Assembly (NCBI RefSeq): GCF_021228295.1
Contig: NZ_JAJQPD010000008.1
Coordinates: 1-64,000, forward strand
Source of the DNA: Agromyces humatus
Lineage (GTDB): Bacteria > Actinomycetota > Actinomycetes > Actinomycetales > Microbacteriaceae
Direction of reading: 5' to 3'
DNA: 64,000 bases
Shown here: positions 27,481-35,599 of the stretch, in pieces
Layout of the letters: each line of letters begins with the position of its first letter
Position numbering within the stretch: position 1 is the first letter of the stretch
Notes under the pieces: model-generated
What the model was told of the DNA's origin: nothing
Seen by the model: only the letters and a program-made list of their open reading frames with translations
Databases searched by the model: none
Position numbers and translations under genes: made by a program

Positions 27481-27843
27481 ATGAACGGCCTGCTGCCCGA
27501 CCCGATCTGGCCGGTCGTCGTGCTCGCGGCGATCCAGCTGGTCGACGGCATCATCAGCTACAAGCCGGTCGCCTTCGTGGCCGAGTGCTTCGACGACGTG
27601 CACTTTCCACGTCGCTGGTGGTGGATCATGACCCCCATCAAGTTCGCGGCCGCCCTCGGCCTCATCGCGGGCCTCTGGATCCCGTATCTCGGCGCCGTGA
27701 CCTGCGGGGCGCTCATCGCCTATTTCGTCGTGGCGATCAGCATGCACCTGCGCGCACGAGACTTCGGGCGCAACCTGTTCGTGAACGCGACGGGCATGCT
27801 GGTGATCTGCGTCGCGACGATGCTGTGGAGCTTCGTGCTCTAA
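27481..27843 (+). CDS. DoxX-like small membrane protein
   Basis: The 120-residue protein has four hydrophobic segments (VVVLAAIQLVDGIISYKPV, IMTPIKFAAALGLIAGLWI, VTCGALIAYFVVAISMHL, VNATGMLVICVATMLW) in the DoxX/DoxX-like pattern. The function in this family is unclear; some members take part in redox stress membranes. The start ATG 27481 is favoured over 27469 because the latter lies inside the operator. Its stop overlaps that of the convergent tetR gene by 4 bases, a compact regulator-target pair. Confidence 0.75.
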   Translation: MNGLLPDPIWPVVVLAAIQLVDGIISYKPVAFVAECFDDVHFPRRWWWIMTPIKFAAALGLIAGLWIPYLGAVTCGALIAYFVVAISMHLRARDFGRNLFVNATGMLVICVATMLWSFVL

Positions 27844-28406
27844 CCGGTCGCCGCGTCGCCGGGCACCGCCTCGAGCAACAGCTCGTAGACCCGGCGCAGG
27901 TCGTCGGGTGCGATCGGCGGAATCGTCATCGCGGCGCCGAGTGACACGAGGTAGGGCACGAGCGCCGCGGTGCGGGCGGCTGCATCGGAGTCGACGGCTG
28001 GGCGCCACGCGGCCTGCAACGCATCGATGACCGCGGCATCGATGCGCGCCTGGGCCGCGCGGGCGACGGGGTCGACGGCGGCCCATGCCCGCACGGCGAG
28101 GTCGAGCCCGGGTCGCCGGATCGACTCGGGCCGAGACGTTGCGAGCTCGGTCAGCCACGCGAGCGTATCGCGGGTCTGGTCGCCGCGACGTGCTTCGATG
28201 GCGTCGGCGAGGGCGCCGAGGGTCCGCCGCTCGTACTCGGCGAGCAGCGCCTCACGGTACCCGGGAGCGCCGTCGAAGTGGTGGAAGAACGAGCCCTTGG
28301 TGAGTCCGATGCGCGCCGCGATGCGATCGATGCGAAGCCCGGCCTCACCCTCGTCGGCGAGCACGGCGAGACCCTCGTCGAGCCAGCGTTGCCGAGTCGT
28401 GGACAT
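27840..28406 (-). CDS. TetR/AcrR-family repressor
   Basis: The 188-residue protein has the TetR helix-turn-helix (GLAVLADEGEAGLRIDRIAARIGLTKGSFFHHFDG) and an alpha-helical ligand domain. It converges on the DoxX-like gene with a 4-base overlap of stop codons. A palindrome (ACCGTACC, four bases, GGTATGGT) lies just upstream of its own start, sharing the half-site GGTATGGT with the operator at 27456-27476. It therefore probably represses both itself and the DoxX-like gene. The inducer is unknown. Confidence 0.87.
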   Translation of the reverse strand: MSTTRQRWLDEGLAVLADEGEAGLRIDRIAARIGLTKGSFFHHFDGAPGYREALLAEYERRTLGALADAIEARRGDQTRDTLAWLTELATSRPESIRRPGLDLAVRAWAAVDPVARAAQARIDAAVIDALQAAWRPAVDSDAAARTAALVPYLVSLGAAMTIPPIAPDDLRRVYELLLEAVPGDAATG

Positions 28407-28413
28407 ACCCGCC

Positions 28414-28433
28414 ACCGTACCCGAAGGTATGGT
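28414..28433. promoter_or_regulatory. Probable TetR auto-operator
   Basis: ACCGTACC and GGTATGGT are inverted arms with one mismatch around CGAA, 8 bases upstream of the tetR start codon. The half-site GGTATGGT is shared with the operator of the DoxX-like gene. The rest of the gap up to 28480 is a low-complexity GCGAGC run. Confidence 0.6.
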
Positions 28434-28480
28434 CGCCGGCGAGCGCGAGCGCGAGCGCGGGCGCGGGCGCGCTCGGCCGC

Positions 28481-30154
28481 TCAGGCGCCGGATGCCTCGA
28501 GCACGGCCATCGCGGCATTGTGTCCGCCGATGCCGCTGACGGCGCCGCCGCGGACCGCGCCCGAGCCGCAGAGCAGGATGCGCGGGTGCTGCGTCGCCAC
28601 GCCCCATCGTTCGGCGGGAGTCGTGAGTGGCGCATCGTCTTCGGCCCATGGCCACGACAGCGGCCCGTGGAAGATGTTGCCGCCCGGCATGCGCAACGCC
28701 TCCTCGAGATCGTGCGTGGTCTTCGTCTCGATACAGGGCCGGCCCGAGGCATCCGTCGCGATCACGCTCTCGATCGGCTCGGCGAGCACCGAATTCAGGG
28801 ACTCGATGACGGCCGCCTGCAAGCGTTCGCGCAGCGCGTCGTTGCCGAAGCGCTCGACGAGGCGGTCGGGTGCGTGCAGCCCGAAGACGGTGAGGGTGTG
28901 CATGCCGGATGCCACGAGCTCGGGTGCGAGGATCGACGGGTCGCTCAGGGTGTGGCAGTAGATCTCGCACGGCAGCGGTGACGGGATCTCGCCGCGCGCG
29001 GCCGTGGCATACGCCCGGTCGAGCTGCGTCTCGAGTTCGTTGATGTGGAACGTGCCGGCGAACGCCGCCTCGGGGGCGACCGCGCTGTCGCGCAGCCGGG
29101 GCAGCCGCGTGAGCAGCAGGTTGACCTTCACCTGTGCGCCCTCGGGCACGGCCAGGCGGCGCAGGCGCTCGCGCACGACGGCGGGGATCGAGAGCGACTC
29201 GTCGCTGAACGGCGGCTCGTCTCGCGGGGCGATGCCGGGCGCCTCGGGGGCGATCGGAGCCGACGCACCCGCGTCGAGCAACCGCTCGAGCACGGCCGGG
29301 GCGACGTTGGCGAGCACGGTCGTGGCGGTGATCGTGTGCTCGGCGCCGTCGACGCGGTAGCGCACGTGACCCTCACCCGAGACGCCGAGCACCCCGGCGC
29401 CGGTGACGAGGTCGGCACCCGCCTCGCGCGCGGCCCGGGCGAGCTCGCCGGTGACCGCGCCCATGCCGCCGACCGGGACATCCCAGTCGCCCGTGCCGCC
29501 GCCGATGACGTGGTACAGGAAGCAGCGGTTCGCGTCGAGTGCGGGGTCGTCGAGGTCGGTGAACGTGCCGATCAACCCGTCGGTCGCGACGACGCCCCGC
29601 ACGAGGTCGTTGGTGAATCGCGCGTCGACGGTCTCGCCGAGGGGGCGGTCGACGAACTCCTGCCAGATGCGGTCGTCGCCGACGAGAGTGCGCGCCTCGG
29701 CGCGCGTCGGCAGCGGCTCGGTGAGGGTCGGGAAGAGCCGATCGGCGAGTCGAGCGGTGTCGGCGTAGAACGCGTCCCAGGCGCCGGCGTCATCGGCCGC
29801 GTCGACGCGCGCGAAGGCGGCGACGGATGCCTCGGGCCCGGCCTCGTTGTCGATGAGCAGACCCCGTGCGGGGTCGGTCGGATCGGGGGTGTACGACGAG
29901 TAGCGCCGACGCACCAGCCGCACATCGAGTCCGAGGTCGTCGATGATGCGCTGCGGCAGCAGGCTCACGAGGTACGAGTAGCGCGACAGCCGTGCGTCGA
30001 CACCCTCGAACGCCTGCGCCGAGACCGCCGCGCCGCCGAGGTGGTCGTCGCGTTCGAGCAGCAGCACCGAGCGTCCGGCGCGGGCGAGGTAGGCGGCAGC
30101 GGTGAGGCCGTTGTGGCCACCGCCGAGGATCACGACGTCGTGGGGCTGAGGCAT
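28481..30154 (-). CDS. NAD(P)/FAD-dependent oxidoreductase, carotenoid desaturase-like
   Basis: The 557-residue protein opens with a Rossmann FAD motif (HDVVILGGGHNGLTAAAYLARAG, then LLERDDHLGGAAVS). It ends with the flavin-binding block LLCGSGAVRGGAVSGIGGHNAAMAVLEA typical of phytoene desaturase/CrtI-like proteins and their PYROXD2 relatives. No carotenoid synthesis genes are nearby, so it may be a related oxidoreductase rather than a desaturase. The ATG at 30154 gives the expected N-terminus; longer frames lack the motif before it. It is upstream of tetR on the same strand with a 75-base gap. Confidence 0.85.
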   Translation of the reverse strand: MPQPHDVVILGGGHNGLTAAAYLARAGRSVLLLERDDHLGGAAVSAQAFEGVDARLSRYSYLVSLLPQRIIDDLGLDVRLVRRRYSSYTPDPTDPARGLLIDNEAGPEASVAAFARVDAADDAGAWDAFYADTARLADRLFPTLTEPLPTRAEARTLVGDDRIWQEFVDRPLGETVDARFTNDLVRGVVATDGLIGTFTDLDDPALDANRCFLYHVIGGGTGDWDVPVGGMGAVTGELARAAREAGADLVTGAGVLGVSGEGHVRYRVDGAEHTITATTVLANVAPAVLERLLDAGASAPIAPEAPGIAPRDEPPFSDESLSIPAVVRERLRRLAVPEGAQVKVNLLLTRLPRLRDSAVAPEAAFAGTFHINELETQLDRAYATAARGEIPSPLPCEIYCHTLSDPSILAPELVASGMHTLTVFGLHAPDRLVERFGNDALRERLQAAVIESLNSVLAEPIESVIATDASGRPCIETKTTHDLEEALRMPGGNIFHGPLSWPWAEDDAPLTTPAERWGVATQHPRILLCGSGAVRGGAVSGIGGHNAAMAVLEASGA

Positions 30155-30224
30155 CCATCGAGCGTAATCGAACCGCAAGTGCCTTCCGGGGGTGCTTTCC
30201 CGCCATCTGGAGTGTCGATCGGCC

Positions 30225-31364
30225 CTACATCTGGCGCGAATGCACCCCCGGAACGGGTGGAGGTGGTGGAGGTGGAGGTTGAGGTGGAGGTGGCCTGCGC
30301 AGCACGGTGCGCCAGATCGTGACGAGCATCGCCGTGAACGTGACGATCCAGGCGGCGAGGGCGAGCCAGGTCCAGCCGAAGCCGATCGCCTGCACGATGG
30401 GGAGATGGTCGACGTCGCCGAGGAACTGCGACCCGACGCCGTACATGCCGAGTGGGAAGACGATGCTCCACATCGTCGGCTCGTATCGCAATGGCACACG
30501 GTGGCGTACGTGGCGCCAGTATCCCGCGATCACGAGCGGCGGGATGAGCCACGTGCCGAAGGCCCAGAAGAACACGGAGGCGCCGGCGATGAGCCCGCGG
30601 GTCGCGTCGACCATCGGGGCATCGGCCATCTCGACGATGCGCGCGCCGGCGACGACCGTGATCGCGGTCGCGCCCATCGCGACCCAGTACGGCGGGGTGA
30701 GATCGGCCGGGCGGAACGGGTAGGCCAGCATCCGCACCCCCACGAAGACGCCCACCGCGCAGTACAGGAAGGTGCCGACCGACCATGAGAACACCGCGAG
30801 GAGCGCCAGCGCCGGGCGCCATGACGGAGTCAGTTCCACCTGCAGCGTGGCCGCAAGCATGGCGATGGACTGACTGGCCACGGCCCAGATGAACCAGGTG
30901 CCGTTCGCCGTGCCCAGCGCCAGCACCGTGCGCCGGCCGAGCACGGCCGTCCACGGCACCGTGTAGCCCAGCACGATCCACGCCAGTGAGGCGATCAGCA
31001 GCAGCCCGACCGAGAGGGAGTTGAGTCCCTCGAGACCCAGCCGACTGCCCAGCACGCAGCTGGCTGCCACGAACGTGAAGTAGCCGAACGCGCGCGCCGG
31101 ATCCGCGAAGTCCGCTGCCATGGCCCCGCGGTGCCGCAAGAGACGAACGATGTTCAGGGCGATCAGGGTGACGTACGCGACAGCGGCGATGACGAGCAGC
31201 AGCCTCGAGAGCGCCATCACCTCGTTGGTGTGCATCGCCACTGAGAGGATGCCGCTCGCCATGACCAGTGCGAAGTACCCCGGGGTGAGTCCGCTCACCG
31301 CCGCATCGGCTCGGGCGAGCAGGGTGCTGCCCTCGGGATTCGGTCTGGCGTGCAGCGTGGACAC
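30225..31364 (-). CDS. TDT-family transporter (TehA/C4-dicarboxylate type) with poly-proline tail
   Basis: The 379-residue protein has ten hydrophobic segments and the TDT pattern (LTPGYFALVMASGILSVAMH, FGTWLIPPLVIAGYW, WSIVFPLGMYGVGSQ). Relatives include TehA, Mae1 and SLAC1-type anion channels, so it may export dicarboxylates, sulfite or other anions. The C-terminus is extended by a poly-proline run (PPPPQ then PPPPPPPPVP) written by a GGAGGT repeat on the other strand. The start is taken as GTG 31364, since the first ATG (after PGYFALV) would cut the first helix. Confidence 0.82.
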   Translation of the reverse strand: MSTLHARPNPEGSTLLARADAAVSGLTPGYFALVMASGILSVAMHTNEVMALSRLLLVIAAVAYVTLIALNIVRLLRHRGAMAADFADPARAFGYFTFVAASCVLGSRLGLEGLNSLSVGLLLIASLAWIVLGYTVPWTAVLGRRTVLALGTANGTWFIWAVASQSIAMLAATLQVELTPSWRPALALLAVFSWSVGTFLYCAVGVFVGVRMLAYPFRPADLTPPYWVAMGATAITVVAGARIVEMADAPMVDATRGLIAGASVFFWAFGTWLIPPLVIAGYWRHVRHRVPLRYEPTMWSIVFPLGMYGVGSQFLGDVDHLPIVQAIGFGWTWLALAAWIVTFTAMLVTIWRTVLRRPPPPQPPPPPPPPVPGVHSRQM

Positions 31365-31417
31365 GCCCTCAGGGTATCGCCGGGCAGGCCGGCCCGGGCA
31401 GGGCCGGCCCGGCCGCG

Positions 31418-32242
31418 CTAACGCGCCCGGCGCATCGCCCGCACGCCGACCACCACGCCGATCGCGCAGGTCGCGGCCGCGGCGATGATGCCGCCGACGA
31501 CCGCCGCAGCCCCGAAGTCGCCCGCGAGCAGCGCCCGCTCGGCACCGACGAGGTAGCTCAAGGGGTTCACCGCGGCGGCGACCTGCATCCACGCGGGACC
31601 GTCTTCGAGCGGCAGCAGCATGCCCGAGAGGATCATCAGCGGGAACAGCAGCGTCTGGTGCACCATCCAGAACATCCAGTCGCGGTTGCGGCAGGCGAGG
31701 GCGAGCGTGTAGCTGAGGGCACCGAACCCGATGCCGAAGACGGCGAGCACCGCGAGGCCGGCGATGAGCCCCGCCGCGTCGAGGCTGAACCCGAACGGCA
31801 CGGCGACGAGCACGACGATCGTTCCCTGGATGGTCAGCGGCACGACCTCTTTGAGTGCTCGGCCGACGAGCAGGGCGCTTCGTGAGAGCGGCGCCACCAG
31901 GGTCCGTTCGTGCGAGCCTGTCTGCATCTCGAAGAGCAGGTTCGCGCCGGTCGACGCGGTACCGAACAGCGCGACCATCACGAGAATGCCGGGAACGAAC
32001 CACTGCAGGGTTCCGGCGACATCGCCGCCGGCCGCGCCGACGAGCAGGGGCCCGAACAGGCCGAGGAAGACGAGTGGCTGCACGAGCGAGAACATGACGC
32101 TGAACGGGTCGCGCACGAGCGGTCGCGACTCGCGCACGAAAACCGCGGCCGTGTCGCGCACGAAGCCGGTGGGGCGTGCGGATGCCGCGGGGCGATCGTT
32201 CTCGGCCGCGACGGCGGTCGAGGCGGGGCTGATGGTGTTCAT
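31418..32242 (-). CDS. ABC-2 type exporter permease
   Basis: The 274-residue membrane protein has six hydrophobic segments in ABC-2/DrrB style: VFVRESRPLVRDPFSVMFSLVQPLVFLGLFG, GSHERTLVAPLSRSALLVGRALKEVVPL and MILSGMLLPLEDGP followed by VNPLSYLVGAERALL. It pairs with the ATPase encoded upstream (32452-33450) to form an exporter of the daunorubicin-resistance type. A GGAAGGAA ribosome site lies before ATG 32242. A 209-base gap containing repeats separates the two genes. Confidence 0.9.
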   Translation of the reverse strand: MNTISPASTAVAAENDRPAASARPTGFVRDTAAVFVRESRPLVRDPFSVMFSLVQPLVFLGLFGPLLVGAAGGDVAGTLQWFVPGILVMVALFGTASTGANLLFEMQTGSHERTLVAPLSRSALLVGRALKEVVPLTIQGTIVVLVAVPFGFSLDAAGLIAGLAVLAVFGIGFGALSYTLALACRNRDWMFWMVHQTLLFPLMILSGMLLPLEDGPAWMQVAAAVNPLSYLVGAERALLAGDFGAAAVVGGIIAAAATCAIGVVVGVRAMRRAR

Positions 32243-32346
32243 TGGATTTCCTTCCGAGTTGTGATCGGTCGTGCGGTCGTTCTGGTTGCCAGCGCAGGAA
32301 GTTTCAGGCGACGCGCCGTTGCGGAGGCGGACTCGGGGTGCTCCTA

Positions 32347-32368
32347 CGGCGTGTCTTCCTGCATTGGG
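32347..32368. repeat. 22-base element shared with 50175-50196
   Basis: This stretch begins CGGCGTGTCTTCC and ends TGGG and matches 50175-50196 at 21 of 22 bases. Both copies lie in intergenic gaps and differ from the GGTCGAGTAG repeat family. Confidence 0.7.
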
Positions 32369-32401
32369 GGTGAGTTGGGCGGGATGGGTGGGCGGGGGTG
32401 G

Positions 32402-32457
32402 GGTTTCGGGACGCTCGCTGCGCTCGCTCCTCAACTCGCTGTGCTCGCTCCTCAACC
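32402..32457. repeat. Repeat of the GGTTTCG / CTCAACC type
   Basis: GGTTTCGGGACG is followed by two copies of CGCT(G/T) - GCTCGCTCCTCAAC ending CTCAACCC. On the opposite strand this reads GGTTGAGGAGCGAGC, the second variant of the repeat family, and gives the TGA stop of the ABC ATPase gene. Confidence 0.7.
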
Positions 32458-33450
32458 CGCGAGGGCCGGCTCGGCGGATGCCGCGGCGGCGGCCTCCTCG
32501 CGGAGACTCCGGCCCGTGAGCGCGAGGAAGACGTCGTCGAGCGTGGGCTGGCGATGCGTTGCGGCGACGGCCTCGAGACCGGCGTCCGAGAGCGAGCGGA
32601 TGTACCGGGGCAGGGCCCGATCTCCGCCCGGCGCGGTGACGGCCACCACGCGGGCATCGACCCCGTCGACCTCGCCGCCGATGCGCGCGGCCGCGGTCGC
32701 GGCATCCGATGGCGTCTCGAACGTGAGCGTGACGCGGTCGCCCGCGAGCGAGTTCTTGAGCGAGCCCGCGGTGTCGTCGGCGATGACGGCGCCGTGGTCC
32801 ATGACCATGACGCGCTCGGCGAGCTGGTCGGCCTCATCGAGGTAGTGGGTCGTGAGGAAGATCGTCGTGCCGGTCGCCCGGCGCAGGTCGACGATGTGCT
32901 CCCACAGGTTCGCGCGCGAGTGCGGGTCGAGGCCCGTCGACGGCTCGTCGAGGAAGAGCAGCTCGGGCCGGTGGATGAGTCCGAGCGCGATGTCGAGTCG
33001 CCGCTTCTGCCCGCCCGACAGGGACTGCACCGTGCGGTTCGCGACCTGGTCGAGCTCGAGCGACTCGATGAGCTCGGCAGCACGCGCACGCGTCTCGCGG
33101 CGGCCCATGCCGTAGAACGCGCCCTGCGCGTGCAGCTCGTCGCGCACACGCTGGGTGTGTCCGCCCGAGTTGCCCTGGCCGACGTAGCCGATGCGGCGGC
33201 GCACGCCGGCGGGATCGGTGCGGATGTCGCAGCCGGCCACGATCGCCTCGCCGGCGGTCGGCGGCAGCAGGGTCGTGAGCATGCGCAGCGTCGTCGACTT
33301 GCCGGCGCCGTTCGGGCCGAGGAAGGCGACGAGCTCGCCGGCGTCGACGGACAGGTCGACGGAACGGACGGCCTCGACGGTCTGTCCCTTCGAGCGGAAC
33401 GTCTTCGTGAGGCCCTGTGCGGTGATCATCTGGTTCGTTCGGTTCGTCAT
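32452..33450 (-). CDS. ABC exporter ATPase (DrrA-like)
   Basis: The 332-residue ATPase has Walker A GPNGAGKST, a Q-loop in YVGQGNSGG, the signature LSGGQKRRLDIAL, Walker B LLFLDEPSTGLDP and the switch histidine in LTTHYLDEADQL. The C-terminal DUF4162-like extension (about 235-310, with QPTLDDVFLALTG) marks the DrrA exporter group. It works with the permease at 31418-32242. ATG 33450 has GGAAG about 10 bases upstream. The divergent WYL regulator begins 60 bases away and may control it. Confidence 0.92.
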   Translation of the reverse strand: MTNRTNQMITAQGLTKTFRSKGQTVEAVRSVDLSVDAGELVAFLGPNGAGKSTTLRMLTTLLPPTAGEAIVAGCDIRTDPAGVRRRIGYVGQGNSGGHTQRVRDELHAQGAFYGMGRRETRARAAELIESLELDQVANRTVQSLSGGQKRRLDIALGLIHRPELLFLDEPSTGLDPHSRANLWEHIVDLRRATGTTIFLTTHYLDEADQLAERVMVMDHGAVIADDTAGSLKNSLAGDRVTLTFETPSDAATAAARIGGEVDGVDARVVAVTAPGGDRALPRYIRSLSDAGLEAVAATHRQPTLDDVFLALTGRSLREEAAAAASAEPALAG

Positions 33451-33510
33451 GCCTGCAGTCTTCCGAGGCATCCGGTCACTTCTTGTCCTGATGAACGAGA
33501 TACTTGAGCC

Positions 33511-34512
33511 ATGGCCGCCACGACCTCGAGAACCCTCGAACTCCTCTCATTGCTGCAGAGCCACCGGCACTGGTCGGCGCGCGAACTCGTCGGCCGCCTG
33601 GGCGTGAGCGAGCGCACGCTGCGCCGCGACGTCGAGCGGCTGCGCGAGCTCGGCTACGGGATCGAGTCGATGCGGGGGAGTGCGGGCGGCTACCGCCTCG
33701 AGGCCGGCACCGGCCTGCCGCCGCTGCTGCTCAGCGACGACGAGGGCGTCGCGATCGCGGTGGGCCTGCGCTCGCAGGCGACCGCCGGGCTGCGCGGCGC
33801 CGAGCACACGACGCTCAGCGCCCTCGCGAAGATCGAGCAGGTGTTGCCGCCTGCACTGCGGCGCCGCATCGACGCGCTCGCCTCGCACGCGACGGTCGGG
33901 GCGGGCGCTGCGGGGACCGGCGGGCGGCCGACGCCCGAGGTCGACGCCGAACTGCTCGGCCTACTCGCGCTGGCCTGTCGCGATTCCGAGCGGCTGCGAT
34001 TCAGGTACACGGATGCCGCGGGCGAGGCATCCACTCGTTCGATCGAGCCCTACCGGCTCGTGCCGGTGGCCCGTCGCTGGTACCTGCTCGCCTGGGACCG
34101 TGATCGCGACGACTGGCGCACATTCCGGCTCGACCGCATGAGCGAGGTGTTCCAGACCCGGGTGCAGTTCGAGCCCCGGCCGATGAGCGACGACGAGGCG
34201 CGCACCCGAGTCGAGCGCGCCTTGCGCTGGCGGGCGCGCAGCGTGAGGGCTCGCGTCGTGATCGCGATGCCCGCGGCCGAACTCACCGACTACCTCGGTT
34301 GGTACGGTCGCGACGTGGTGCCCGACGGGCCGGCGCAGTGCGTGTGGCCGCTCGAGTCCGACGCCGTCGAGAGTCTGTTCCTGGTGCTCATGTGGCTGCC
34401 CCGGGGCATCCGCTATCGCGTCGAGGCGCACGCCGACGTGCTCGCGTTCCTCGCGGAACAGGGCGAGCGGTTCTCCTCGGCGGCCCTCGCCGAGGACCTC
34501 AACGGCCCCTGA
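33511..34512 (+). CDS. WYL-domain transcriptional regulator (YafY/DeoR type)
   Basis: The 333-residue protein has an N-terminal winged helix (SRTLELLSLLQSHRHWSARELVGRLGVSERTLRRDV), the GYGIESMRGSAGGYRLE linker and a WYL domain (SIEPYRLVPVARRWYLLAWDRDRDDWRTFRLDRM). The WCX-like C-terminus starts at about 245. WYL domains sense nucleotides or other ligands. Divergent from the ABC ATPase gene with a 60-base gap, it is the probable regulator of that exporter. It ends at a strong bidirectional terminator. Confidence 0.9.
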   Translation: MAATTSRTLELLSLLQSHRHWSARELVGRLGVSERTLRRDVERLRELGYGIESMRGSAGGYRLEAGTGLPPLLLSDDEGVAIAVGLRSQATAGLRGAEHTTLSALAKIEQVLPPALRRRIDALASHATVGAGAAGTGGRPTPEVDAELLGLLALACRDSERLRFRYTDAAGEASTRSIEPYRLVPVARRWYLLAWDRDRDDWRTFRLDRMSEVFQTRVQFEPRPMSDDEARTRVERALRWRARSVRARVVIAMPAAELTDYLGWYGRDVVPDGPAQCVWPLESDAVESLFLVLMWLPRGIRYRVEAHADVLAFLAEQGERFSSAALAEDLNGP

Positions 34513-34522
34513 ACACGGCGGC

Positions 34523-34554
34523 GCCCCGGCCGTCGTCGGGACGACCGCCGGGGC
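34523..34554. terminator. Hairpin between convergent genes
   Basis: GCCCCGGCCGTCGTC and GACGACCGCCGGGGC form a 15-base stem with one mismatch and a two-base loop. It lies 10 bases after the WYL-regulator stop and 16 bases before the end of the convergent PD40 gene, so it could end transcripts from both sides. Confidence 0.75.
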
Positions 34555-34570
34555 ACCTGTTGGGGGCGTC

Positions 34571-35479
34571 TCACCTCGTGGCGACGAAGATGTCGCCGTC
34601 ACGGCCGAAGTACAGCCGGTGACCATCGCGCGACAGTGACGGTCGTGTTTCCGATCCGCCGGTGTTCACGTTCGGGCCGAGCTCGACCGGCGGCTGCCAG
34701 GCGCCATCGGGTCCGCGCACGGAGGAGTAGATGTCCATGCCGGCGCTCCCGGGTCGAGACGATGCGAAGACGATCTCCCGGGCTCCGGGAAGCACGTTGG
34801 GCATGATGTCGTCAGCACCGGAATTGAGCTCCGCGACCGGCGTGGGCGCCGTGAACCGGAAGTCGCCGATCATCCTGCTCACGTAGATCTCCTGCGTGCC
34901 TCCCGGGATGGGCGCGCCGCTCGAGAAGTAGAGCGACAGTCCGCCCGGCCCGCTCGCCAGTGACGGTCCGTACTCCATGCCGGGCAGGTTCGGCCCGTCG
35001 GGCGCGCACCCGAGGTTGCGGGGTGGTGCCCACGCACCGCTGGCCGGGTTCTGCGACGTGATGTAGATGTCGCCGAGTCCGCATGCGACGGTGCCGTATG
35101 CGTCGGTGCCGCCGCGCGTGGAGACGAACAGCAGCTCGTTGCCGGGCAGCGGTGTCGGGCAGAAGTCCTGGGCGGGGCCGTTCACGGGCTCGGGCAGCAT
35201 TGTCGGTGCGCCGAACGGCGTCATCGCGCTCTCGCGGGTCGCCACCCAGATGTCGTTGTCGCCGCCTTCGCGCGTCGAGGCGATGTACAGGCTCTTCCCG
35301 TCGGGAGACTCGATCGGGCAGCCGTCGGCGCCTGGCGCGTTCACCGCTGAGACAGGCACGGACGGTCCCCAGCCATCGCTTCCGCCCTGGGCGGCGTGCG
35401 CCGGCGCGGTGACGAGCGCTCCGATGACGATCGCCGTCGCGACCGCGGCGAACGCGAGCCTTCTTCTGTTGCCGAGCAT
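34571..35479 (-). CDS. Secreted TolB-like/PD40 beta-propeller protein
   Basis: The 302-residue protein has a signal peptide (LGNRRRLAFAAVATAIVIGA, cleaved near AHA-AQG) and then at least four PD40-like repeats: CPIESPDGKSLYIASTREG, CPTPLPGNELLFVSTRGG, PSLASGPGGLSLYFSSG and RPSLSRDGHRLYFGRDGD. Four cysteines suggest disulfides. It is likely an extracytoplasmic binding propeller. It is divergent from the BTAD-WD40 gene with a 120-base shared promoter region. A GAGGGGAA ribosome site supports ATG 35479. Confidence 0.8.
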   Translation of the reverse strand: MLGNRRRLAFAAVATAIVIGALVTAPAHAAQGGSDGWGPSVPVSAVNAPGADGCPIESPDGKSLYIASTREGGDNDIWVATRESAMTPFGAPTMLPEPVNGPAQDFCPTPLPGNELLFVSTRGGTDAYGTVACGLGDIYITSQNPASGAWAPPRNLGCAPDGPNLPGMEYGPSLASGPGGLSLYFSSGAPIPGGTQEIYVSRMIGDFRFTAPTPVAELNSGADDIMPNVLPGAREIVFASSRPGSAGMDIYSSVRGPDGAWQPPVELGPNVNTGGSETRPSLSRDGHRLYFGRDGDIFVATR

Positions 35480-35599
35480 GTCGATTCCCCTCTTCTCGGG
35501 TCGGGGCAGCGAACGCTGCGGAACCAGTCGAGCGCAATCCGTTATCAGCCTGTTAACGACCCCATTGACGGATATCGGCCGGCGCTCCAGAGTGGACGC

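Noticed and set aside
28440..28480. The GCGAGC run as a binding site
   Set aside because: It is a simple low-complexity GC repeat at the end of the oxidoreductase gene.
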